From positions 1-12,185 of the forward strand of contig CAKUBM010000041.1 in NCBI GenBank assembly GCA_934643145.1: a stretch of DNA of 12,185 bases, written 5' to 3'. A model generated the notes under the pieces. It saw nothing but the letters and a program-made list of their open reading frames with translations, did no database searches and was not told the origin of the DNA. Below, one piece after another: positions 6,098-12,185 of this stretch. The position numbers were made by a program, and so were the translations under genes. Source of the DNA: an uncultured Collinsella sp. (lineage in GTDB: Bacteria > Actinomycetota > Coriobacteriia > Coriobacteriales > Coriobacteriaceae). Numbering within the stretch: position 1 is the stretch's first letter; each line of letters begins with the position of its first letter.

Positions 6098-7309
6098 TTA
6101 AAGAGAGAATAGGCGTGCGGTGACCGTCTCTGGTATACCCTGGCTGTTGCGCACCGTGGCGTACGTAAGGAATGAGTCCGATTTTCCCGCCGTAGCTGGA
6201 TAATCGCCATACTCCAAAGCGCGGTCGGGCGACAACAGCGAGCCATAGGTCTTGGCAGAGGTGTCGATCAGGAAATGCGATGCCTGTACCTTAACAAGGT
6301 ATTTATTCTTCTTGCCAGCCGCACATGCGAGAGGCTCGCGGGACAGGAAGAGGTACGGCCCTCCCTCATTACCGATATACGTGCCCATGTTGCCCAGGCT
6401 GCCCACGCCACTATAGGTCGCCTCGATAGAAAACACGAAGGTATCGCCCATATATACGGCCTCGAAAGGCGAGACTGACGAGGGAAGGACTAGCTGGGCA
6501 CGTTTGGTGTTGTTGCCATCGGTCAGATCGATTGCCGTTATGCCGTAGTAGACGCCCTCGTCGTTGCGGACACGCGGCGAGATGGTCAAAATGCCGTCGC
6601 TCGCGCGTGGGGCCGACGCAAAGCGGCCCGTCGATTTCCAAATTGTCTCGGCCTTAGATTCATCAAGCGAGCGACGATAGCAAAACGAATCGTTACTCGT
6701 TTTATTGCCGCCTGCCGAAGGCATTTTATACCAGATGACTGATGACCCGAACGCCGTAAACAGTGGCGGATCGTAGTCCTTGCCACCTCGATCGAGCTCA
6801 ACCACGTCGCCAGAGAGCGAAGCGCCCGACAGATTTTGAGCGTAGAGCTTCCACGATGAATTGGCAAAGTTCATCTCAACCCACGCAAACACGCCATCGC
6901 CGGCACGGACATCGTAAAATGCATATCCCGTGCCCTCGATAGGATCCTCAATTAATGTGGTAAGCGAGCCATCGCCCAGGTTGAGCACACCGAGTGTGTT
7001 GGCGTGCAGTGCCGATGCGGGCGCCATCATTGCCGCAGCATAGTCACCCTCGCAGTAGTACAGCAATGTGCCCAGCGGCAGCGTCCACGATGCCGCCGGC
7101 TCAAGATCGATGTCGACTGCCTCGTACTCATCCGTAATCGAGATGATCTTGGAATCGTCCTTGATAACCTGCGGCTCGCCAGCGGCATCATCACTGGTGC
7201 CTGTTTTTTTCGAACATCCGGCAAGCACCGTGGCAGCGCCCGCGGCAGCTCCACCGAGTACAAAACCGCGGCGCGATATTCCGTTCTTGATGTGGTCGAC
7301 GATACCCAT
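6098..7309 (-). CDS. Tat-type lipoprotein of unknown function
   Basis: A 403-residue exported protein. The N-terminus has a twin-arginine motif SRRGFVL (12-18), a hydrophobic Ala/Gly stretch and a lipobox LAGC with Cys32, so it is probably exported folded by Tat and lipid-anchored on the outer face of the membrane. The mature part is rich in beta strands and short repeated patterns (for example GDGVFAWVEMN, SSVIWYKMP, DTFVFSIEA), suggesting a beta-propeller-like fold; this is an inference. No enzyme motif is recognised. The start ATG at 7309 overlaps the stop of the preceding TSCPD gene (TAATG), which favours it over a start further upstream inside that gene. No clear T-run terminator follows in the 153 nt before the response regulator gene. 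Confidence 0.82.
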   Translation of the reverse strand: MGIVDHIKNGISRRGFVLGGAAAGAATVLAGCSKKTGTSDDAAGEPQVIKDDSKIISITDEYEAVDIDLEPAASWTLPLGTLLYYCEGDYAAAMMAPASALHANTLGVLNLGDGSLTTLIEDPIEGTGYAFYDVRAGDGVFAWVEMNFANSSWKLYAQNLSGASLSGDVVELDRGGKDYDPPLFTAFGSSVIWYKMPSAGGNKTSNDSFCYRRSLDESKAETIWKSTGRFASAPRASDGILTISPRVRNDEGVYYGITAIDLTDGNNTKRAQLVLPSSVSPFEAVYMGDTFVFSIEATYSGVGSLGNMGTYIGNEGGPYLFLSREPLACAAGKKNKYLVKVQASHFLIDTSAKTYGSLLSPDRALEYGDYPATAGKSDSFLTYATVRNSQGIPETVTARLFSL

Positions 7310-7572
7310 TAGGCGATCTCGGCGCGGGCGGCCTCGATAGCGCGCGTAAGCTGATCGGCGCAAGAGGTCTTCTTCATGCCGCAGGTATTGCCGGCAAGAA
7401 CCTCGATCACACGGTCGGCAGGAGCGCCCTCGACCAGTTTGGAGATGGCCTTAAGGTTGCCATCGCAGCCGCCGGTAAACTCGACGTCCAGTACCTTGCT
7501 GCCGTCGTCGGAAAGATTGAGATGGATATTGCGAGAGCACACGCCCTGAGGCTTGTAGTCAAAGCTAATCAT
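7309..7572 (-). CDS. Small TSCPD-domain protein (TIGR03905-like)
   Basis: An 87-residue protein with the pattern of the short TSCPD family: PQGVCSR, FTGGCDGNL and GNTCGMKKTSCADQL. Four cysteines (12, 36, 64, 71) could bind a metal. The TSCPD name comes from a motif also found near the C-terminus of some class II ribonucleotide reductases; the role of the stand-alone form is not established. Start ATG with a GAGGGG-type site 6 nt upstream. No signal peptide, so it is cytoplasmic. It overlaps the Tat lipoprotein gene by one base, indicating coupled translation. The 113-nt upstream gap holds GATAAT at 7613-7608 as a possible -10 but no good -35. Confidence 0.88.
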   Translation of the reverse strand: MISFDYKPQGVCSRNIHLNLSDDGSKVLDVEFTGGCDGNLKAISKLVEGAPADRVIEVLAGNTCGMKKTSCADQLTRAIEAARAEIA

Positions 7573-7685
7573 TGAGATCCCCTCTCATAGAGAAATTTCA
7601 GATGTCTATTATCCCCGCCCGGGCCGATATAGTATCGCGGGCACCGATTCAACATCCTACGATGCACAAACCGGTGACTGCAATA

Positions 7686-9485
7686 CTAACGATTCGCGTC
7701 CTGAGCGTGAACTTCACGCTTCTCTTGATACATGTTATGGTCGGCAACGCGGTATATCTCGGCTAGCGTACAGCCGGGTGTCTCTACCGTCGCGATGCCA
7801 AATGACGCGCTGACGGCCAGCGCATCATCGCTCGCCGCAGCAAGACCGCGGCGAAGATCTTGCACCAATTGACGCGCGGACTCGCGATCAGTGTAGGGGC
7901 ATATCAACAAAAACTCATCTCCACCAACGCGCATGGGCACAAACTTCTCGCCTGCCACCCGCCTCAATACAGACGCCGTACGCCGCAGCAACTCATCGCC
8001 CATTTCGTGACCGTAAAGATCGTTGGTGCGCTTGAGGTGGTTGCAGTCCATCATGATCACACTCACGGGCAGGGATTTGTTCACCGAGTCGTCGCCAAGG
8101 GACTCAAGGTAATTTCTATTGCGAAGCCCCGTCAGTTTGTCCTGAAAAGAAAGCTCTTCGGCGCGCTTTGCCATCGAGATGTTATGCGTCGCCACGACGA
8201 CCGATTCCAGTCGGCCCCGCTCATCGCGACGCTGCGGAACAACCTGCAGCGAATACCAAGCACCTCGGCAATCTCGCACCTCGGCATCCAAGTGCGGCAC
8301 GCCCTCCATACGGTCCCGAAGCGTACTTGTATCTATAAGTTCCATGACCACTTCGCGGCTTTCGGGACTCACAACGTCTCGACAAACCGTGTCCAAAAAG
8401 TCATATGCCTCGGTATGCTCAGCAAATATTTTCGCCATCGACGGCGACATGTTAATTCCCTCGATCTCGAGCGTATCGAGATGCAACAGGAAGGTCGACT
8501 CATACGCAGAACTGATGGCATTGATGATGCCGAGCTGCTTGTCCTTTTCGGCCAAGTTGCGACGGTCGGCAATAGTGCGCACCAACAGCACCACGACCCA
8601 AAACGCCAGGCACGCCAGCACGCCGGCAGCGACAAATGCAATCCTGCCAGACATGACCTCAGATTTGGGGTAGAGCGCAAACAGGCGGTAGTCCTTATAC
8701 GCCGCACGCACGGCATACCAGGTAGTTCCCTGATATTCGACGCGCGTTAGGCCTTCGTCTTTCCAGTCAGTTCCGCTATCGGCAAGAAGTCGGGCAAGGG
8801 CTATATCGACGGTCGAATCGTTTGAGGATACGATTTGCGCATCGCGCATCACGAGCACCGTTGGACCCTGATGGAACGTGTTGTTCACGAGCACGTCGGC
8901 GATAACGTATGAATAGTCATCGGAGGGCTCAGCCGCAAGCGATTGATACCCCAACGCCACCCCATCACCGTACGGAATGGCACTCACGGCAAAGTCGACG
9001 CCGCGACGCTCTACGACGGTCGAGTAGGACACTTTGGAGCCTCGATACATCGATGCGACCGGCGAACAGGCCAGCTCCTCTCGCCACAGCATCAGTGGAT
9101 CGCGACCGTCAGTATCGTAATGAGCGGCCATATGGCCGTCGGCGTCCATGACCAACATTCCCGAAAGACACTCGGTATGGACATATTCCTCGACCAGATC
9201 GTCGTTGACTTCAACGCGATCAGGCGGCAAGAACGCCGCAAACGACTCGAGCGCAGCATCCAAATTGTGCGTCGCCTCGGTTTTTCTTCCCTGTTCATAT
9301 CGGTCATATTTTTTGCAGGCGTTTTTTAGAAACACCATGGTTTCCTGGCCAAACCCAAGCGTTTTATCGAGACAGCGATGCGTACCGACCATGTAGAGCA
9401 AACTCAATAGGACAACGCTGGCCACAACGCCGATAGCCGCGGCGACCAAACCCTTTCGACGCAAGCGGCACTTGTCATTTGTCAT
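7686..9485 (-). CDS. Transmembrane diguanylate cyclase (GGDEF)
   Basis: Makes cyclic di-GMP from two GTP; 599 residues. TM1 (about 12-33), a large extracytoplasmic sensing region (about 35-280, Cache-like by its position and length), TM2 (about 282-304), a PAS-like region (about 318-440, ending in VVVATHNISMAKR), then GGDEF (about 445-595) opening with DKLTGLRNRNYLE. Asp480 in VIMMDCNHLKRTND is the expected metal ligand, and the active-site GGDEF at 521-525 is intact, so the enzyme should be active. The RxxD inhibitory site expected 5 residues before GGDEF is absent (EKFV instead), so product inhibition at that site is unlikely. No EAL domain. Its ATG overlaps the stop of the solute-binding protein gene (ATGA), so both are probably made together. 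Confidence 0.95.
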   Translation of the reverse strand: MTNDKCRLRRKGLVAAAIGVVASVVLLSLLYMVGTHRCLDKTLGFGQETMVFLKNACKKYDRYEQGRKTEATHNLDAALESFAAFLPPDRVEVNDDLVEEYVHTECLSGMLVMDADGHMAAHYDTDGRDPLMLWREELACSPVASMYRGSKVSYSTVVERRGVDFAVSAIPYGDGVALGYQSLAAEPSDDYSYVIADVLVNNTFHQGPTVLVMRDAQIVSSNDSTVDIALARLLADSGTDWKDEGLTRVEYQGTTWYAVRAAYKDYRLFALYPKSEVMSGRIAFVAAGVLACLAFWVVVLLVRTIADRRNLAEKDKQLGIINAISSAYESTFLLHLDTLEIEGINMSPSMAKIFAEHTEAYDFLDTVCRDVVSPESREVVMELIDTSTLRDRMEGVPHLDAEVRDCRGAWYSLQVVPQRRDERGRLESVVVATHNISMAKRAEELSFQDKLTGLRNRNYLESLGDDSVNKSLPVSVIMMDCNHLKRTNDLYGHEMGDELLRRTASVLRRVAGEKFVPMRVGGDEFLLICPYTDRESARQLVQDLRRGLAAASDDALAVSASFGIATVETPGCTLAEIYRVADHNMYQEKREVHAQDANR

Positions 9486-10318
9486 GATTCCGCCCTTTGC
9501 CCGTCCGCCGTCGCTCCTGCCTTGTAATTGCTCACAATACGATCAATCGTGCCGTCCCGATCCATGTCGAACAGCACGGTATTGAGGTTTTTGACGTACT
9601 CCCCCTCATAGCTGTTCTCAAACGCAACGCCCAGGTCAACTGTCATAACGTTGTCGACAAACACGCGATAAACACCGGGATACTGCGCGACGAGCCGGTC
9701 GAGCGATTGAACGTCCGCCATCCAACAGTCAACATAACCTTTGACCAGGGCAGCTTTGCAGAGTTCGGCAGAGCCATATGATTTGATGTGCACATCCGGC
9801 GAGATACCCAGGTCCCCGGCAAGCAATCGGCGTTCACTCACCGAACCCGCAATCACCGCAATGGTCTTGCTTCCATCGAGAGACGTCAAACCCTTGATAC
9901 CACTCGTTTTCTTGGCGGCGACCGAGACTGTCACGGTCAGATACGGCTCAGTCCAGTAATAATCGTCTTCGCGATAATTGGGCGAATAGTCGCACCACAG
10001 ACAATCGATATCGCCGTTTTTGAGCAGGCGATCGCGATCATTCCAAGATATGTCAACAAATTGCGGTTTGATTCCAGCACGCTTGCAGGCCTCGCGGGCG
10101 ATATCGATATCGATACCGGCGTAATCGCCTGTGGTATCGACATACACATAGGGGTCATTATCCGTAACGCCAATCTTGAGCACCGGGAGATCTTTATCGG
10201 CTTCATTCGAGGAGGAAGGACTGCGTCGAACGGTATACGTCAGGGCGCCCGCACAGACGGCAACAAAGAGCATGAGCACAAACGAGACGATAGCGCCTCG
10301 TTTAATACGTCTGGGCAC
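9482..10318 (-). CDS. Membrane-anchored family 3 solute-binding protein
   Basis: A 278-residue protein of the amino-acid-binding (SBP_bac_3) type. One N-terminal hydrophobic helix (8-31) without a lipobox acts as an uncleaved anchor or signal. The binding domain begins at LKIGVTDNDPYVYVD, continues with YAGIDIDIAREACKRAG and WNDRDRLLKNGDIDCLWCDYS, and ends with MDRDGTIDRIVSNY, all in family order. No permease or ATPase gene is nearby; instead the gene overlaps a diguanylate cyclase gene by 4 nt. A sensory rather than transport role is therefore plausible (inference). Start GTG with AAGGAGG just upstream. A promoter is proposed at 10354-10381. The ligand is unknown. Confidence 0.92.
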   Translation of the reverse strand: MPRRIKRGAIVSFVLMLFVAVCAGALTYTVRRSPSSSNEADKDLPVLKIGVTDNDPYVYVDTTGDYAGIDIDIAREACKRAGIKPQFVDISWNDRDRLLKNGDIDCLWCDYSPNYREDDYYWTEPYLTVTVSVAAKKTSGIKGLTSLDGSKTIAVIAGSVSERRLLAGDLGISPDVHIKSYGSAELCKAALVKGYVDCWMADVQSLDRLVAQYPGVYRVFVDNVMTVDLGVAFENSYEGEYVKNLNTVLFDMDRDGTIDRIVSNYKAGATADGQRAES

Positions 10319-10353
10319 GTGCCTCCTTTCATCAAAACAGCAGCCGAATTTTC

Positions 10354-10381
10354 ATTCTATTACCGGAGCCTGCGGCAGCAA
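10354..10381 (-). promoter_or_regulatory. Candidate promoter of the solute-binding protein-GGDEF operon
   Basis: Minus strand: -35 TTGCTG (10381-10376), a 16-nt spacer, -10 TAGAAT (10359-10354). It lies between the purB terminator and the GTG start at 10318, giving a leader of about 30 nt. The match is fair and untested. Confidence 0.45.
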
Positions 10382-10383
10382 CG

Positions 10384-10417
10384 AAAAAAAGCGCCTCGCC
10401 CAAGACGGGCAAGGCGC
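10384..10417 (-). terminator. Intrinsic terminator of purB
   Basis: Minus strand: GCGCCT and GCCC pair with GGGC and AGGCGC around a 5-nt loop with one internal mismatch, followed by seven T. It is 43 nt beyond the purB stop codon and insulates the next operon from purB. Confidence 0.92.
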
Positions 10418-10459
10418 CAATGGTTGAAATGTATCCGCAAGCGGTCGAATAAAGCCAGC

Positions 10460-11806
10460 CTACTCGAAGCTCAGCTGCTCCAGACGATCAAAGACCGTGT
10501 CGATACGGGTGAGGAAGTCCCACGGATCAAAGATCTCGTCGAGCTTCTCCTGGCTGACGGTGCAGCGCGGGTCGGCCTCGAGACGCTCCTTAAAGGTGGG
10601 GCCGGAGACACAATCCTGCACCTCGTGCCAAGTTGCCATGGCGTTCTCCTGCACAATGGCGTACGCGTCCTCGCGGGTGATGCCCGTGTCGACGAGGGCC
10701 AGCAGCACCTTGGAGGAGAAGATGAGGCCGCGGGTCTTATTGAGGTTGGCCATCATGCGGGCAGGGTACAGCTGCAGGCCGTCGATAACGCGGATGAGGC
10801 ACTGGAACATGTGGTCGAGGGCGATGAAGCTGTCGGCCTGGGCGACACGCTCGGCAGAGGAGTGCGAAATGTCACGCTCGTGCCACAGGGCGACGTTATC
10901 GAAGGCAACCTGGGCGTTGGACTTCACGACGCGCGACAGACCGCAGACCTTCTCCATGGTGATGGGGTTGCGCTTGTGCGGCATGGCGGAGCTGCCCTTT
11001 TGGCCCTTACGGAACGGCTCCTCGGCCTCGAGCGTATCGGTCTTCTGCAGATTGCGAACCTCGGTAGCGATGCGCTCGCAGGTGGCCGCGGTGGTGGCGA
11101 GAACGCCGGCGAGATAGGCGTGATGGTCGCGGCTGATAACCTGCGTGGACAGCGGGTCGTGAACCAGACCCAGGTGCTCGCAGACATACTCCTCGACAAA
11201 CGGCTCGATGGAGCTGTACGTGCCAACAGCGCCCGAGATGGCACCGAAGGCAACATTCTTGCGGGCGTCCTCAAGACGATCCAGATCGCGCTTGAGTTCC
11301 CAGGCCCAAGAGCCGAACTTCATGCCGAAGGTCATCGGCTCGGCGTGGATGCCATGAGTGCGGCCGGCACAGAGCGTGTTGCGCTCCTCAAAGGCGCGAC
11401 GCTTGCAAATCTCGCCGAGCTTCTTGACGTCCTCGATGATCAGGTCGCAGGCCTGGGTGAGCTGGTAGCACAGAGCCGTGTCGCCCAGATCGGAGCTGGT
11501 CATGCCATAGTGAACCCAGCGGCTGGGCTTGGGGTCGCCCTCGGGAACATCGGCGTCGATGTACTCCTTCATGTTGGTCAGGAAGGCGATGACATCGTGG
11601 CGCGTGACCTCCTCGATCTCGTCGACCTTTGCCTTCTCAAAGTTGGCATGGTCGCGGATCCACTGGGCTTCGTCTTTAGAAATGCCGATCTTGCCGAGCT
11701 CCGCCTGGGCCTCGCAGGCCAGGACCTCGATCTCCTGCCAAATGGCGTACTTGTTCTCGAGGGAGAAGATGTGTCCCATCTCCGGGCGGGTATAGCGATC
11801 GATCAT
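10460..11806 (-). CDS. purB: Adenylosuccinate lyase
   Basis: Cleaves SAICAR to AICAR and adenylosuccinate to AMP, each releasing fumarate; a cytoplasmic homotetramer in the fumarase/aspartase superfamily. Visible: TRHDVIAF (His70), HYGMTSSDLGDTA (100-110), GRTHGIHAEP with the expected general acid His151, and the signature loop GSSAMPHKRNP (271-281) carrying the catalytic serine. At 448 residues it is of normal size. The start ATG at 11806 has AAGGAG 5 nt upstream. A strong terminator follows, so it appears to be a single-gene transcript. It completes a step after purC, whose gene lies about 7 kb downstream on the same strand. Confidence 0.97.
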   Translation of the reverse strand: MIDRYTRPEMGHIFSLENKYAIWQEIEVLACEAQAELGKIGISKDEAQWIRDHANFEKAKVDEIEEVTRHDVIAFLTNMKEYIDADVPEGDPKPSRWVHYGMTSSDLGDTALCYQLTQACDLIIEDVKKLGEICKRRAFEERNTLCAGRTHGIHAEPMTFGMKFGSWAWELKRDLDRLEDARKNVAFGAISGAVGTYSSIEPFVEEYVCEHLGLVHDPLSTQVISRDHHAYLAGVLATTAATCERIATEVRNLQKTDTLEAEEPFRKGQKGSSAMPHKRNPITMEKVCGLSRVVKSNAQVAFDNVALWHERDISHSSAERVAQADSFIALDHMFQCLIRVIDGLQLYPARMMANLNKTRGLIFSSKVLLALVDTGITREDAYAIVQENAMATWHEVQDCVSGPTFKERLEADPRCTVSQEKLDEIFDPWDFLTRIDTVFDRLEQLSFE

Positions 11807-11850
11807 AGCGGCTCCTTTTTGGTTATTGGCACGTTGGTCGTAACTTGACT

Positions 11851-11881
11851 ATTGTACCGTGCTCGGACGCAAGTATTGCCA
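11851..11881 (-). promoter_or_regulatory. Candidate promoter of purB
   Basis: Minus strand: -10 TACAAT (11856-11851) within the octamer GGTACAAT, the same octamer as in the tRNA-Lys promoter. The only -35 candidate is the weak TGGCAA (11881-11876) at a 19-nt spacing. The leader to the ATG would be about 40 nt. No riboswitch or PurR-like palindrome was recognised. Confidence 0.38.
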
Positions 11882-11908
11882 GCAGGTATTAACCTAACAT
11901 TTTGGGAT

Positions 11909-11960
11909 TGGAGCGGGCAACGGGACGTCCGCGTATTTGCTTCGCAAATCCGCACCGGCT
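11909..11960. repeat. tRNA-tail hairpin repeat, 52-nt copy 2a
   Basis: Begins with TGGAGCGGGCAACGGGAC, which on the minus strand reads as a tRNA 3' end (3' T-stem, acceptor strand GCCCGC, T73, CCA), most like tRNA-Gly. A 6-bp hairpin ATTTGC-TTC-GCAAAT (935-949 of the 11 kb block) and then CGCACCGGCT follow. The first 25 and last 10 bases are identical to 12041-12065 and 12083-12092, and only the 17-nt centre differs. There is no T-arm border on its right side, so this copy appears partial. Confidence 0.75.
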
Positions 11961-12040
11961 GCGGATGGCACCTCTGGATTCGTGGAAACGCGAGGGCAAA
12001 GCCGGTTGAATCTGTCTTTCCCGAAATCTTCCTTGCTCCA

Positions 12041-12185
12041 TGGAGCGGGCAACGGGACGTCCGCGCGTCCGCGTCGCGGACGCGCACCGGCTTCAGGCAC
12101 CCTGCGGTGCCTTCGCCTGCTCGCTACAAACGCTTCGCGTTTGCTTGACGCTCGCACCCTGTCGGGTTCGAGTCCCGGCACTTGG
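12041..12185. repeat. tRNA-tail-bounded hairpin repeat, copy 2b (reaches window edge)
   Basis: Same 25-nt tRNA-Gly-like tail border as at 11909, then a perfect 11-base inverted repeat around one base (12063-12085), CGCACCGGCT, a GGCACC/GGTGCC hairpin (12096-12111), a CAAACGC-TTC-GCGTTTG hairpin (12127-12143) and a T-arm-like border GTCGGGTTCGAGTCCCGGC (from 12161). The last two parts match copy 1 at 495-542. No tRNA body precedes the T-arm, so I do not call a tRNA, though sequence beyond the edge could change that. The left border is preceded by GCTCCA, forming the 12-base palindrome GCTCCATGGAGC (12035-12046). The element lies upstream of purB. Confidence 0.7.

Noticed and set aside
9482..9570. 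EF-hand-like DMDRDGTID near the C-terminus of the solute-binding protein
   Set aside because: The usual C-terminal DGT-I-x-x-I-x-x-x-Y pattern of family 3 binding proteins explains it; no second EF helix is visible.
9788..11848. Plus-strand open frame of 686 codons opposite purB
   Set aside because: Antisense to purB, its terminator and the binding protein gene; the purB signature loop on the minus strand settles the coding strand.
12158..12185. Apparent tRNA T-arm at the right edge
   Set aside because: No D-arm, anticodon arm or matching 5' acceptor strand lies upstream; hairpins occupy that place. The window end prevents a final decision.
11909..12185. CRISPR array
   Set aside because: Only two 52-nt copies, the repeats are tRNA tails with hairpins, the interval is not spacer-sized, and no cas gene is present.

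Overview
The window looks like a chromosomal segment of a GC-rich gut actinobacterium of the Coriobacteriia, most likely Collinsella or a close relative. This is an inference from base composition, gene style and protein sequences; no ribosomal or marker gene lies fully inside the window. Every protein gene I accept, and the single tRNA, is on the minus strand, so the window reads from right to left.

Right to left: purB (adenylosuccinate lyase) sits behind a candidate promoter and ends in a strong intrinsic terminator. Next come two tightly coupled gene pairs: a membrane-anchored family 3 solute-binding protein with a transmembrane GGDEF diguanylate cyclase (ATGA overlap), and a small four-cysteine TSCPD protein with a Tat-type lipoprotein (TAATG overlap). 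A third pair follows, an OmpR-family response regulator and its HAMP histidine kinase (11-nt gap). Then comes purC (SAICAR synthetase), whose stop codon directly abuts the GTG start of a small two-helix membrane protein of unknown function, closed by a terminator. Last are an M29-family aminopeptidase and a tRNA-Lys(UUU) gene. The tRNA has its own promoter, overlapping the aminopeptidase stop codon, and its own terminator. Thus two purine genes bracket an 'envelope sensing' block: c-di-GMP synthesis, a two-component system and exported proteins.

The edges carry the least ordinary DNA. At both ends of the window there is a GC-rich, hairpin-filled repeat family whose borders are pieces of tRNA: on one side a tRNA 3' tail (T-stem, acceptor strand and CCA), on the other a T-arm-like GGGTTCGA sequence. 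One member (419-542) carries a tRNA-Lys tail and lies beside the real tRNA-Lys gene. The others (11909-11960 and 12041 to the edge) carry a tRNA-Gly-like tail. In the two right-hand copies the flanks are identical, but the 17-nt centre differs by changes that keep the base pairs, which points to a conserved hairpin. The extreme left edge may hold an rRNA operon leader running off the window on the minus strand.

Several start codons were chosen by ribosome binding site position or gene overlap rather than by the longest frame: the aminopeptidase, purC, the response regulator and the lipoprotein.
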